Shown: positions 6,325-13,164 of the stretch, in pieces
Layout of the letters: every line of letters begins with the position of its first letter
Position numbering within the stretch: the stretch's first letter is position 1
Source: DAOUAM01 sp034433305
GTDB taxonomy: Bacteria > Chloroflexota > Dehalococcoidia > Lucifugimonadales > DAOUAM01
DNA: 17,258 nt
Assembly (NCBI GenBank): GCA_034433305.1
Contig: DAOUAM010000112.1
Coordinates: 1-17,258 of the forward strand
Reading direction: 5' to 3'
Made by a program: the position numbers and the translations under genes
Notes under the pieces: model-generated
Database searches by the model: none
What the model saw: only the letters and a program-made list of their open reading frames with translations
What the model was told of the DNA's origin: nothing

Positions 6325-7226
6325 TGGCCGGGCAAACGTCCGCACCGCGTCGGCGCAGGGGTGGGGTGCCTGTTTTCGCCATTGTCCTGGTACTGCTGGG
6401 CGTGCTGCTGCTACTGCAGACCACCGGCGTCGTATCCTGGGGCATATGGGGCATCCTGTGGCGCTTCTGGCCGGTCATAATCATTGCTATAGGCATAGAG
6501 CTGGTGCTGGGCAGATGGTCTCCTGTGCTGGCTGGCGTGCTGGTGGCCGTGCTGCTGGTGGGCGCCGTGGGGGCCGCCGTGGGCATCGCCATGGCCCAGG
6601 AGGATGACGAGGTGGTGGAGACCCTGGCTGAGCCTCTAGGCGACCTGCGCAGCGTGGATGTACGCCTGGTCTTCGGGGCCGGCGACCTGGCCGTGAGGTC
6701 GCTGCCGGCAGGCTCGCCCAACCTGGTGGAGGGGCGCTTCGAGGAGCGCGGTGCGCAGGTGGCCCTGACTCGCATCGCCGACCGGGGCGAGCTTCGCATC
6801 CAGATGGGTAACCGGCGCTGGCTCCAGTCCCTGGGTTCCGGGGACTGGGACATCGCTCTGTCGCCAGTGCCCAGGCTGTCCCTGGACATGGACGGCGGCG
6901 CCGCCGACATGAACCTGGACCTGCGGGACCTCCAGGTCGCCAGCCTGGACGTGGACACTGGCGCCGCCAGCATGGAGCTGGTCATGCCGGCGCGGGCGGG
7001 CCAGACTCAGGCCCGCATTGATGGCGGCGCGGCCAGTATCACCATCACCATTCCCGAAGGCGTCGCCGCCAGGATAAGGAGCGACTCGGGCCTGTCTTCC
7101 ATTGACGTGGACACGCGCCGCTTCCCCAGGGCCGGCGACGTATGGGAGTCGCCAGATTTCGGCGCGGCGGCCAACCGGGTGGAGATAGAGCTGCACCTGG
7201 GCGCGTCCAGCGTCGCCGTGCGGTAG
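6324..7226 (+). CDS. Membrane-anchored beta-repeat protein (DUF5668 / toast-rack type)
   Basis: The 300-residue protein begins with an Arg-rich tail (9-12), then three hydrophobic segments (about 15-33, 45-62, 67-90). The second carries WRFWPVIIIAIGIELVLGRW, the DUF5668 motif. From about 96 onward it is a beta domain with an LRSVDVRLVFGAGDLAVRSL opening and recurring GAAS-type turns: GGAADMNLDL (191-200), TGAASMELVM (212-221), GGAASITITI (234-243) and LGASSVAV (292-299). This fits toast-rack/DUF2154- or DUF4097-like adhesin-style beta-helices often encoded beside PspC and LiaF. AGGAGGAG is 3 bases upstream and the ATG overlaps the PspC stop; an in-frame upstream extension to 6234 would sit inside the PspC gene and is rejected. 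The stop codon TAG is the first three bases of a dispersed repeat. The role is probably in envelope stress sensing or scaffold formation. Confidence 0.8.
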   Translation: MAGQTSAPRRRRGGVPVFAIVLVLLGVLLLLQTTGVVSWGIWGILWRFWPVIIIAIGIELVLGRWSPVLAGVLVAVLLVGAVGAAVGIAMAQEDDEVVETLAEPLGDLRSVDVRLVFGAGDLAVRSLPAGSPNLVEGRFEERGAQVALTRIADRGELRIQMGNRRWLQSLGSGDWDIALSPVPRLSLDMDGGAADMNLDLRDLQVASLDVDTGAASMELVMPARAGQTQARIDGGAASITITIPEGVAARIRSDSGLSSIDVDTRRFPRAGDVWESPDFGAAANRVEIELHLGASSVAVR

Positions 7227-7325
7227 TACTGCCCCCGCCAGGGGAGAGGAAATACCCCTTCTCCCTTGACGGGAGAAGGTCGGGATGAGGGTGAAGCCCT
7301 CCATCGAGACCATGTTGGGCAGTAC
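7224..7325. repeat. Dispersed palindromic element, family A, short copy
   Basis: This 102-bp stretch is bounded by inverted ends GTACTGCCC (7226-7234) and GGGCAGTAC (7317-7325). Its core holds the hairpin CCTTCTCCC ttga GGGAGAAGG, with a gap of only a few bases, and then GGGATGAGGGTGAAG. Nearly the same core, with a few substitutions and one indel near the right end, recurs at 13028-13119. It starts at the TAG stop of the preceding gene and ends 38 bases before the channel gene. It has no coding content, so it looks like a non-autonomous mobile element or REP-like repeat. Confidence 0.75.
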
Positions 7326-7363
7326 CGGGCCGCTTGTATCGGTGGCAACAGGAGGCCAGCGTT

Positions 7364-8239
7364 ATGTCAGGGCCTGTCCCGGACCATACCCATCCCATGG
7401 CCGGGGTGGAGAACTACACGCCGCCGGAGATAGCGCGGCTGGTGGAGTCGCGGGGCGTGACCAAGGCCAACGCCCCGGCGCTAGACACGCTGGCGCTGGG
7501 CGTGCTGGCCGGGGCCTTCATTGCCCTGGGCGGTGTCTTCTCCACCGTCATAAGCAGCCACTCGGCGCTGGGCTTCGGGCCTACGCGCATGCTGGCCGGC
7601 GTCGGCTTCTCCCTGGGCCTCATCCTGGTCATTGTCGCGGGGGCGGAGCTTTTCACCGGCAATAACCTGGTGGTCATGAGCTGGGTCAGCCGGCGCATCA
7701 CCCTCAAGAAGCTGCTGCGCAACTGGGGCATAGTCTATGCTGGCAACCTGCTGGGGGCGTTGAGCATCGTGGTAATGGTGTACTACGCCCGCTGGTGGGC
7801 GCAGGACGGCAACGGCGTCGGCGCCACAGCGTTGACCATCGCCAGCTCCAAGGTCAGCCTGCCCTTCGAGGTCGTCTTCGTGCGCGGCATCCTGGCCAAT
7901 GCCCTGGTGTGCCTGGCCGTGTGGCTGGCCGCCGGCGGGCGCACCGTCATAGACAAGGTACCCGCCATCGTTTTCCCCATCGCCGCCTTCGTGGCCGCCG
8001 GCTTCGAGCACAGCATCGCCAACATGTACTTCATCCCCCTGGGCATGCTCCTCAAGGACAACGCCCAGGTGCTCCAGGCCGCCGGGCTGGCCGCCGGCCA
8101 GGTCTCCAGGCTCACCCTGGCCGGCTTCCTGAGCAACCTGCTGGCCGCGACGCTGGGCAACGTACTGGGAGGCGGCCTGCTGGTGGGCCTGGTGTACTGG
8201 GCCATCTACCTGCGGGGCAAGAAAGGCGCGCTGGCCTGA
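7364..8239 (+). CDS. Formate/nitrite transporter (FNT) family channel
   Basis: The 291-residue protein shows the FNT hallmarks. An early helix is followed by GAELFTGNNLVV (93-104), then VSRRITLKKLLRNWGIVYAGNLLGA (108-132). Lys163 lies in the ASSKVSLPF segment, RGILANALVCLAVW is at 174-187, and the pore histidine His216 is in GFEHSIANMYFIPLGML (213-229). Lys163 and His216 correspond to the charged and proton-relay residues of FocA and NirC. FNT channels pass small monovalent anions (formate, nitrite, hydrosulfide, acetate or lactate); the substrate is not clear here because no formate lyase, nitrite reductase or sulfite gene is adjacent. AGGAGG lies 8 bases before the ATG, which excludes the longer in-frame start at 7334. 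The upstream 100 bases are a family A repeat, so the promoter may lie in or next to that element. Confidence 0.92.
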   Translation: MSGPVPDHTHPMAGVENYTPPEIARLVESRGVTKANAPALDTLALGVLAGAFIALGGVFSTVISSHSALGFGPTRMLAGVGFSLGLILVIVAGAELFTGNNLVVMSWVSRRITLKKLLRNWGIVYAGNLLGALSIVVMVYYARWWAQDGNGVGATALTIASSKVSLPFEVVFVRGILANALVCLAVWLAAGGRTVIDKVPAIVFPIAAFVAAGFEHSIANMYFIPLGMLLKDNAQVLQAAGLAAGQVSRLTLAGFLSNLLAATLGNVLGGGLLVGLVYWAIYLRGKKGALA

Positions 8240-8266
8240 GCCGCGCCAGGGGCCTTAAGGTCGCCC

Positions 8267-8293
8267 TTGACCTGGTGGCACGCGGCATATACT
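8267..8293 (+). promoter_or_regulatory. Candidate promoter with short spacer for the NTF2-like gene
   Basis: TTGACC (8267-8272) and TATACT (8288-8293) each match consensus at five of six positions, but only 15 bp separate them. The pair ends 30 bases before the start codon. A 15-bp spacer is suboptimal for sigma70, so the promoter may be weak or need an activator. Confidence 0.4.
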
Positions 8294-8323
8294 CTGGTGG
8301 CATCAAACTAGAGAGGTGCCGAC

Positions 8324-8701
8324 ATGCCCGCGCGCAAGCCCGAAGAGCTCCATTCCCTGTTTGGACAGGCCTTCAACTCCGGTCAGGCGGACGCAGTCCT
8401 GGCCCTCTACGAGTCTGGCGCGGTCTTGGTACCCGCGCCAGGGCAGATCGTGACCGGCAAGGAGGGCCTGCGCTCAGCCCTGGCAGACTTCCTTGCCACC
8501 AGGGGGAAGATAGACATCAAGACCGAAAGCGTCATCAGCGCCGGCGACCTCGCGGTGCTGCACGCCCGCTGGCGCCTCACTGGCACGGGGCCAGACGGCA
8601 AGCCCCTGAACATGTCAGGCAGGAGCACCGAGGTTGTCAGGCGCCAGCGCGACGGCACCTGGCTCTACGTCGTGGACATACCCGACGACTCCGCCGGGTA
8701 G
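8324..8701 (+). CDS. NTF2-like / SnoaL-fold protein (DUF4440, SgcJ-EcaC type)
   Basis: The 125-residue protein has the typical cone-shaped NTF2-like pattern: an N-terminal helix (ELHSLFGQAFNSGQADAVLALYESGAVLV), then P.PGQIVTGKEGLRSALADFLA (about 38-59). The curved beta-sheet follows, with GDLAVLHARWRLTGTGPDGKPLNMSGRSTEVVRRQRDGTWLYVVDIPDD. Members with the GQ-VTG-E/K pattern are annotated as SgcJ/EcaC-family or DUF4440 proteins. Some are isomerases or binding proteins and most are uncharacterised, so no reaction is assigned. AGAGAGGTG lies before the ATG. The gene is followed 12 bases later by the convergent ABC exporter gene, and there is no clear terminator between the two stops. Confidence 0.85.
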   Translation: MPARKPEELHSLFGQAFNSGQADAVLALYESGAVLVPAPGQIVTGKEGLRSALADFLATRGKIDIKTESVISAGDLAVLHARWRLTGTGPDGKPLNMSGRSTEVVRRQRDGTWLYVVDIPDDSAG

Positions 8702-8713
8702 AGTTGCAGGCCC

Positions 8714-10501
8714 CTACGCGGGCCGTAGCCTGGCCGGGCCAGGGCGGCTGAGGCCGGGGACTTCCACGTTGCCCGAGGCCCTGACGATGCGGCCATTCTC
8801 GACCTCTATCCAGGCGTCGCAGACCTCCAGCGTGCTCAGGCGGTGGGCGATCATGAGCGTCGTCCGGCCAGCCATGAGGCGCTCCATGGCCTCCATGATG
8901 CCGGCCTCGGTGGTCACGTCCACGGAGCTTGTAGGCTCGTCCAGCACCAGGATGGGGGCGTCCTTCAGGAAGGCCCGCGCCAGGGCGATGCGCTGGCGCT
9001 CGCCGCCGGACAGCCTCATGCCTCGCTCGCCTACCAGGGTCTCGTAGCCTCTGGGCAGGCCGGCGATGAAGTCGTGGACGTTGGCAGCCCTGGCCGCGGC
9101 CACGATCTCCTGGTGGCTGGCGCCCGGGCGGGCGTAGGCTATGTTCTCGGCGATGGTGGTGGAGAACAGCACAGGCTCTTGCAGGACGATGGCGAACTGG
9201 TCGCGCAGGGCCTCCAGGCGGTAGTCGCGCAGGTCCACGCCATCCAGCAGCACCTGGCCCTCGGTGGGGTCGTAGAAGCGCGTCACCAGGCTGACCAGCG
9301 TCGTCTTGCCAGCGCCGGTCCTGCCGGCGATGCCCAGCCGCGTGCCCGGCGCCACGCGGAAGGACACGTCATCCAGCACCCTGCCGTTGTTGCCGTAGGC
9401 GAAGGTCACATCCCGGAACTCGATGGCGCCGGCGGCCCGCCCCAGCGGCCTGGCGCCGGGTCGGTCCTGGACGTCGGGCGTCTCGTCCAGCAGCTCGAAG
9501 GAGCGCTGGGCGCTGGCCAGGGACGATTGCAGCGTCGCCGCCTGCCGGCTGATGGTGCGCAGCGGGGAGTAGAGCTGGGCCACGTAGGCCAGCACCACCA
9601 GCATCTCGCCCAGGGTCATGGCGCCCGACTGGACGTTGCGGACGCCGATGTACAGCACCAGCGCGGTGCCGATGGCCGTGGTCAGGTTGACTACCAGGCC
9701 GAAAAGCCCCTCTGCCACGGCCAGCCCGATGCGCGCCCGCACGCCCTCCCTGGAGCGGCGCACGAAGCGCTCCTGCTCGCTGTCCTCGCGCCCGAAGGCC
9801 TTGACCACGCGGAAGGCGGCCAGCACCTCCTGGACCACCTGCAGGGCGTTGCTCTCCAGGTCACGGGCCGCCCGGTAGCGCCTGCGCATGCGCAGGTTGT
9901 ACAGCCTGGCCCACAGGAACAGGAAGGGCGACACCGCCAGGGCCACCAGCGCTAGCTGCCAGTGAATGCGCAGGATGATGTATATGGTCGCCACCAGCAT
10001 GACGCTGGACGACACCAGCGACACCAGGCTGCCTATCATGACCTCCCGGATGGATGGGGCGTCGTACTGGATGCGGTAGAGGGAGTCCGCCGTGCCCCTG
10101 GTGTCGTGGAACAGGAAGGAGAGGCGCTGGACGTGCCGGAACAGGCGCGAGCGGAAGCTCAGCGTCAGGCCCTCGCCGGTGCGCGTCCGCAGCACGTAGT
10201 CGGCCATCTCGTGCAACTGGGCCAGCAGGACGATGAGCACCTGGAGCGCGGCGGCCATGCCCAGCAGCCGCAGGCTGGAGCGCGTCGCCCACTGGGGCAG
10301 CAGGGCATCCAGGAACCCGGGCAGCGGTGCCTGGCCCAGCACGCTGTCTACCACCACCTTCAGCGGCAGCGGGTTGAGCAGTGTCAGCGGCGTGGAGATG
10401 AGGCCCAGCAGGAATATGCCCAGGATATGCGGCCAGAAGGGCCGGGCCTGCTGAAGTATCCGCCGGAAGAGGACAGGGTCCGAGTACCTGACTGAGGGCA
10501 A
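8714..10501 (-). CDS. ABC exporter, fused permease-ATPase (MsbA/LmrA-like)
   Basis: The protein of about 595 residues is a half-size exporter. Six transmembrane helices lie in residues about 15-315, with the coupling-type sequence FRVVKAFGRED. The ATPase starts at IEFRDVTFAYG (360). Walker A GRTGAGKTT is at 393-401, the Q-loop at VLQEP (Gln441), the signature LSGGERQ at 497-503, Walker B ILVLDEP at 517-523, the D-loop at SSVD, and the H-loop His at 553. All catalytic residues are present, so it should work as a homodimer exporting lipids or hydrophobic compounds; the substrate is unknown. The reading frame stays open to a TTG at 10534, but that codon has no ribosome site. The TTG at 10501 is preceded by AAAGGAG at 9 bases, so I chose it. 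No ATG lies before the membrane domain. The gene is transcribed alone. Confidence 0.9.
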   Translation of the reverse strand: MPSVRYSDPVLFRRILQQARPFWPHILGIFLLGLISTPLTLLNPLPLKVVVDSVLGQAPLPGFLDALLPQWATRSSLRLLGMAAALQVLIVLLAQLHEMADYVLRTRTGEGLTLSFRSRLFRHVQRLSFLFHDTRGTADSLYRIQYDAPSIREVMIGSLVSLVSSSVMLVATIYIILRIHWQLALVALAVSPFLFLWARLYNLRMRRRYRAARDLESNALQVVQEVLAAFRVVKAFGREDSEQERFVRRSREGVRARIGLAVAEGLFGLVVNLTTAIGTALVLYIGVRNVQSGAMTLGEMLVVLAYVAQLYSPLRTISRQAATLQSSLASAQRSFELLDETPDVQDRPGARPLGRAAGAIEFRDVTFAYGNNGRVLDDVSFRVAPGTRLGIAGRTGAGKTTLVSLVTRFYDPTEGQVLLDGVDLRDYRLEALRDQFAIVLQEPVLFSTTIAENIAYARPGASHQEIVAAARAANVHDFIAGLPRGYETLVGERGMRLSGGERQRIALARAFLKDAPILVLDEPTSSVDVTTEAGIMEAMERLMAGRTTLMIAHRLSTLEVCDAWIEVENGRIVRASGNVEVPGLSRPGPARLRPA

Positions 10502-10690
10502 CTGGGCCAGCTCCTTTGACGCAGGCCCCTTCAAACGAGGGCCCCGTACCCTCAGTGTACTACGGGACGGCGCGTCACGTGCTACCCTGTTGGCGAGGTA
10601 CTACCTGGAAATTAGGCCAGGTGGGAGGAATGGCATGCACCGGAGCCAGGGATTTGACATGCGGTCTGTCCCTGTACTAACTTTCTCTAA

Positions 10691-10910
10691 GAGGGTGTGT
10701 GAGAACTCGTTCCCCGCAGGGCTGGGACTTTGTCAAGGCAAGGCGCCTGGCCCCCTTCCTGGCCTTCCCCCACAGGGGGCAGGGACTATTCTCGCCCCCT
10801 CTGGGGGAGAGTCAGAGAGGGGGCTGGCCTTGCCACCAGCCCAGCATCAATATGCATCACGTCCCCAAGTCTCCCGGTAAGGGCTAGAACAAGGCTTCTC
10901 ACACACCCTC
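10691..10910. mobile_element. MITE-like element, family B, 220 bp with 15-bp inverted ends and TAA duplication
   Basis: Perfect 15-bp terminal inverted repeats, GAGGGTGTGTGAGAA at the left (10691-10705) and TTCTCACACACCCTC at the right (10896-10910), enclose 190 bp with no transposase. Both sides carry TAA (10688-10690 and 10911-10913), consistent with a short target-site duplication. Inside is a perfect 9-bp stem, GCCCCCTCT (10794-10802) with AGAGGGGGC (10816-10824). The structure matches a non-autonomous miniature inverted-repeat element mobilised by a transposase elsewhere. I cannot name the parent family. Confidence 0.75.
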
Positions 10911-10948
10911 TAAGCAGATGGTCACGGTTAGTAGAAGTTATGTATGTC

Positions 10949-10966
10949 GGGGCAGTATCCTGCCCC
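10949..10966. other. GC-rich hairpin
   Basis: A perfect 7-bp stem GGGGCAG / CTGCCCC with a TATC loop lies just downstream of the MITE-like element. No U-run follows on either strand, so a terminator role is not supported. The CAGTA/CTGCCCC flavour recalls the family A repeat ends. Confidence 0.4.
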
Positions 10967-11045
10967 CATTCCCTCGGCAGGCTCTGGCCTTCCCCCAAGG
11001 GGCCACAAGCGGACAGATTTTTGAGGGTAGCTGGGAGGCGGCCAG

Positions 11046-11070
11046 GCCCTGGCCGAACCGCGGCCAGGGC
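11046..11070. other. Strong 10-bp stem-loop in the SMP-30 gene leader
   Basis: GCCCTGGCCG (11046-11055) and CGGCCAGGGC (11061-11070) pair perfectly around the five-base loop AACCG. It lies 58 bases before the chosen start codon of the SMP-30-like gene, so it may be in the mRNA leader. There is no following T tract. It could be a factor-dependent terminator, an mRNA stability element or a protein-binding palindrome. Confidence 0.5.
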
Positions 11071-11128
11071 GCCCCGTGGGCGCGTGCCATTTAGCTAGGC
11101 AGGCCAACTCTGTTCTCTGGAGATGCCT

Positions 11129-11989
11129 ATGGCTGTGCTGGACAACGCGACGCAAGTCTCGGTCCTGGTAGATGGGCTGGACCACCCTGAGGGCATAGCC
11201 TGGGGCGCCGATGGCTATGCCTACGCCGGCGGAGAGGCGGGCCAGGTGTACAGGATAGACGTGGAGCGGCGCGAGTGGCGGCAGGTCGCCTGTGTCCCCG
11301 GCGGCTTCATGCTGGGCATGGCCCTGGACGCCGACCATAACATCTATGTCTGTGACGTGGGCAACCACAAGGTCATGAAGGTCACTCGCGGCGGCGCCGT
11401 CAGCATCTACGCCTCCGGCGCTCCCGACAGGCCCTTTCGCTCGCCCAACTACCCGGCCTTTGACGCGGCCGGCAACCTGTACGTCTCGGACTCGGGGGAG
11501 TGGAAGGCCAACAACGGCTGCATCTATAAGGTAAGGCCTGGCGGCGAAGCCAGCATCTGGGAGAGCAGCCTGCGGGAGTTCCCCAACGGCCTGTGCCTCG
11601 GCCCGGGCGGCGAGTACCTGTACGTGGCCATGAGCCTGGGGCCGCCCCGCGTCGCGCGAGTGAGGGTACGGCCCGATGGCGGCGCCGGCGCGGCTGAGAC
11701 GGTGGTGGAGCTGCCGGGCACCGTGCCCGATGGCCTTGCCTTCGACGCCGAGGGCAACCTGTACGTGTCCTGCTACCGGCCTGACCGCATCTACCGGCTC
11801 ACGCCGGGCGGCAGGCTGGAGGTCCTGGCCGAGGACTACGAGGGCACGCTCATCGCCGCGCCCACCAACATCGCCTTCTGCGGCAGACGGCGCGACGTGC
11901 TGCTCAGCGCCAACCTGGGCCGCTGGCACATCACCCGCTACGAGGTGGGCGCCATCGGCCTGCCCCTGCACTACCCCAGTACCGGTTGA
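11129..11989 (+). CDS. SMP-30/gluconolactonase-like beta-propeller protein
   Basis: The 286-residue protein is a six-bladed propeller of the SMP-30/gluconolactonase/LRE class, with repeated DA.GN.YVSD-type strands (DADHNIYVCDVGNHKV, DAAGNLYVSDSGEW, DAEGNLYVSCYRPDRIYRL). The metal-site pattern is present: Glu21 in HPEGIAW, Asn153 in FPNGLCL and Asp201 in PDGLAFD. This suggests a functional divalent-metal lactonase or related hydrolase, probably cytoplasmic because no signal peptide is seen. ATG 11129 is preferred over ATG 11123, because the CTGGAG ribosome site abuts 11123 but is 6 bases from 11129. Eleven bases separate its stop from the alpha/beta hydrolase start, and AAAGGAG overlaps the stop region. 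The pair is likely an operon acting on a lactone or ester substrate, which is not identifiable. Confidence 0.85.
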   Translation: MAVLDNATQVSVLVDGLDHPEGIAWGADGYAYAGGEAGQVYRIDVERREWRQVACVPGGFMLGMALDADHNIYVCDVGNHKVMKVTRGGAVSIYASGAPDRPFRSPNYPAFDAAGNLYVSDSGEWKANNGCIYKVRPGGEASIWESSLREFPNGLCLGPGGEYLYVAMSLGPPRVARVRVRPDGGAGAAETVVELPGTVPDGLAFDAEGNLYVSCYRPDRIYRLTPGGRLEVLAEDYEGTLIAAPTNIAFCGRRRDVLLSANLGRWHITRYEVGAIGLPLHYPSTG

Positions 11990-12000
11990 AAGGAGCGAGC

Positions 12001-12951
12001 ATGCTTGACCCGAAGCTCTTCGACCCCTCGGCCATTGACCCCGAGACGGCGGCCTTCAACGCCCAGCTAGAGAAGCTCCTGGAGGCCGGGCCATGGTACC
12101 CTGAGCAGACGCCCGAGGAGTTGAGGGCGCTGCGTGAGGCCGGCAAGGGCATCGCAGGCCCCATCGTGCTGGTGGAGCAGGCCAGGGAGCGCAGCATACC
12201 AGGGCCGGCTGGTCCCGTGCCCGTCCGACTATTTGTGCCCGACGAGGTGGCGGGCGTCTATCTGCACATCCACGGCGGTGGCTGGGTGCTGGGCCGCGCC
12301 CACCACCGCGACCCGGCGCTGTGGGCGCTGGCCAATGCCTGCAAGGTGGCCGTGGTCAGCGTGGACTACCGCCTCGCGCCGGAGCACCCCTACCCCGCTG
12401 GCCCGGACGACTGCGAGGCCGCGGCCCTGTGGCTGGTACGCAACGCCCGCTCCGAGTTCGGGGCCGACAGGCTGGTCATAGGCGGCGAGTCGGCCGGCGC
12501 CCATCTGTCCGCCGTCACTCTGCTGCGCCTGCGCGACCGCCATGGCATCACTAGCTTCGCCGGCGCCGTGCTGAGCTTCGGGGCCTTCGACCTTTCGGGG
12601 ACGCCCAGCGTGCGCCGCTGGGGCCAGCGTCGGCTGGTGCTGAATACCTCGGCCATCCAGTGGTTCACCGACCACTTTGTGCCGGAGCGCCTGCGTCGCG
12701 ACCCCGACGTATCGCCCCTCTACGCCGACCTGTCCCGTATGCCTCCGGCGCTGTTCAGCGTGGGTACCCTCGACCCGTTGCTGGACGACACGCTGTTCAT
12801 GCACGCCCGCTGGCTGGCCGCTGGCAACCGCGCCGAGCTTGCGGTGTACCCGGGCGCCGCCCACGGCTTCGATCGCTTCCCCATCCGCGTGGGCCGCGAC
12901 GCCACCGTTCGCATTCACCAGTTCATCGCGAAGGCCGTGGGCAAGGACTAG
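12001..12951 (+). CDS. Alpha/beta hydrolase, HSL-type (fold-3) esterase
   Basis: The 316-residue protein is a hormone-sensitive-lipase-type carboxylesterase. It has the oxyanion motif HGGGW (91-95), VDYRLAPEHPYPAGPDDC (121-138), nucleophile Ser164 in GGESAG, acid Asp258 in GTLDPLLDD and His288 in AAHGFDRFP. All catalytic residues are intact. An N-terminal cap segment of about 75 residues precedes the fold. It should hydrolyse small acyl esters in the cytoplasm; the natural substrate is unknown. ATG 12001 is set by AAAGGAG 5 bases upstream; a longer in-frame TTG start at 11986 overlaps the previous gene and is rejected. It follows the propeller gene in an operon. The stop TAG coincides with the first bases of a family A repeat. 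Confidence 0.93.
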   Translation: MLDPKLFDPSAIDPETAAFNAQLEKLLEAGPWYPEQTPEELRALREAGKGIAGPIVLVEQARERSIPGPAGPVPVRLFVPDEVAGVYLHIHGGGWVLGRAHHRDPALWALANACKVAVVSVDYRLAPEHPYPAGPDDCEAAALWLVRNARSEFGADRLVIGGESAGAHLSAVTLLRLRDRHGITSFAGAVLSFGAFDLSGTPSVRRWGQRRLVLNTSAIQWFTDHFVPERLRRDPDVSPLYADLSRMPPALFSVGTLDPLLDDTLFMHARWLAAGNRAELAVYPGAAHGFDRFPIRVGRDATVRIHQFIAKAVGKD

Positions 12952-13121
12952 TACTGTGTCAACTTGAATTTGATAGAGCGTTTCCCCCTCACCCCTTCGG
13001 CAGGCCCAGGGCAGGCTTGGTCTTCTCCCGCCAGGGGAGAGGAAATACCCCTTCTCCCTCGACGGGAGAAGGTTGGGATGAGGGTGAAGCCCTTCATTAA
13101 AACTATGTTGACGCAGTACTA
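12949..13121. mobile_element. MITE-like element, family A, full copy with TA-flanked inverted ends
   Basis: The 173-bp element is bounded by TAGTACTGTGTCAAC (12949-12963) and GTTGACGCAGTACTA (13107-13121), which pair at 14 of 15 positions. Terminal TA on both sides suggests TA target duplication, as with IS630/Tc1-type transposases. It shares a core (about 13028-13119) with the shorter copy at 7224-7325, including the CCTTCTCCC/GGGAGAAGG hairpin. The left 65 bp are absent from the short copy. No transposase is encoded. The esterase stop codon TAG is at its left end, so the gene's frame is not extended. Confidence 0.75.
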
Positions 13122-13164
13122 GCCTGCCCCTGTGTGTTGCGGCCTTCCGACGCCGGCCCTGCTG

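Larger units (their letters stand above)
10502..11128. other. Gene-free stretch between the ABC exporter and the SMP-30-like gene
   Basis: This stretch of about 630 bases separates two divergently transcribed genes and holds no convincing coding region. It contains a TACACT hexamer on the minus strand (10559-10554) that could be the -10 of the exporter promoter but has no good -35. It also contains the 220-bp MITE-like element (10691-10910) and two strong hairpins (10949-10966 and 11046-11070). No recognisable promoter was seen for the plus-strand gene. Confidence 0.6.

Noticed and set aside
7230..7330. CRISPR-like repeat because of the recurring core in two places
   Set aside because: The two copies are almost 6 kb apart with no spacer array; inverted ends indicate a mobile element instead.
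8225..8247. GGCGCG/CGCGCC inverted repeat at the end of the FNT gene as a terminator
   Set aside because: Only 6 bp with an 11-base loop and no T-run, and most of it lies in the coding end.
10635..11094. A reading frame that becomes continuous (about 79 codons) if the family B element and one TAA are removed
   Set aside because: The reconstructed protein is low in recognisable structure, runs through palindromic repeat sequence, and long open frames are common by chance at this GC content.
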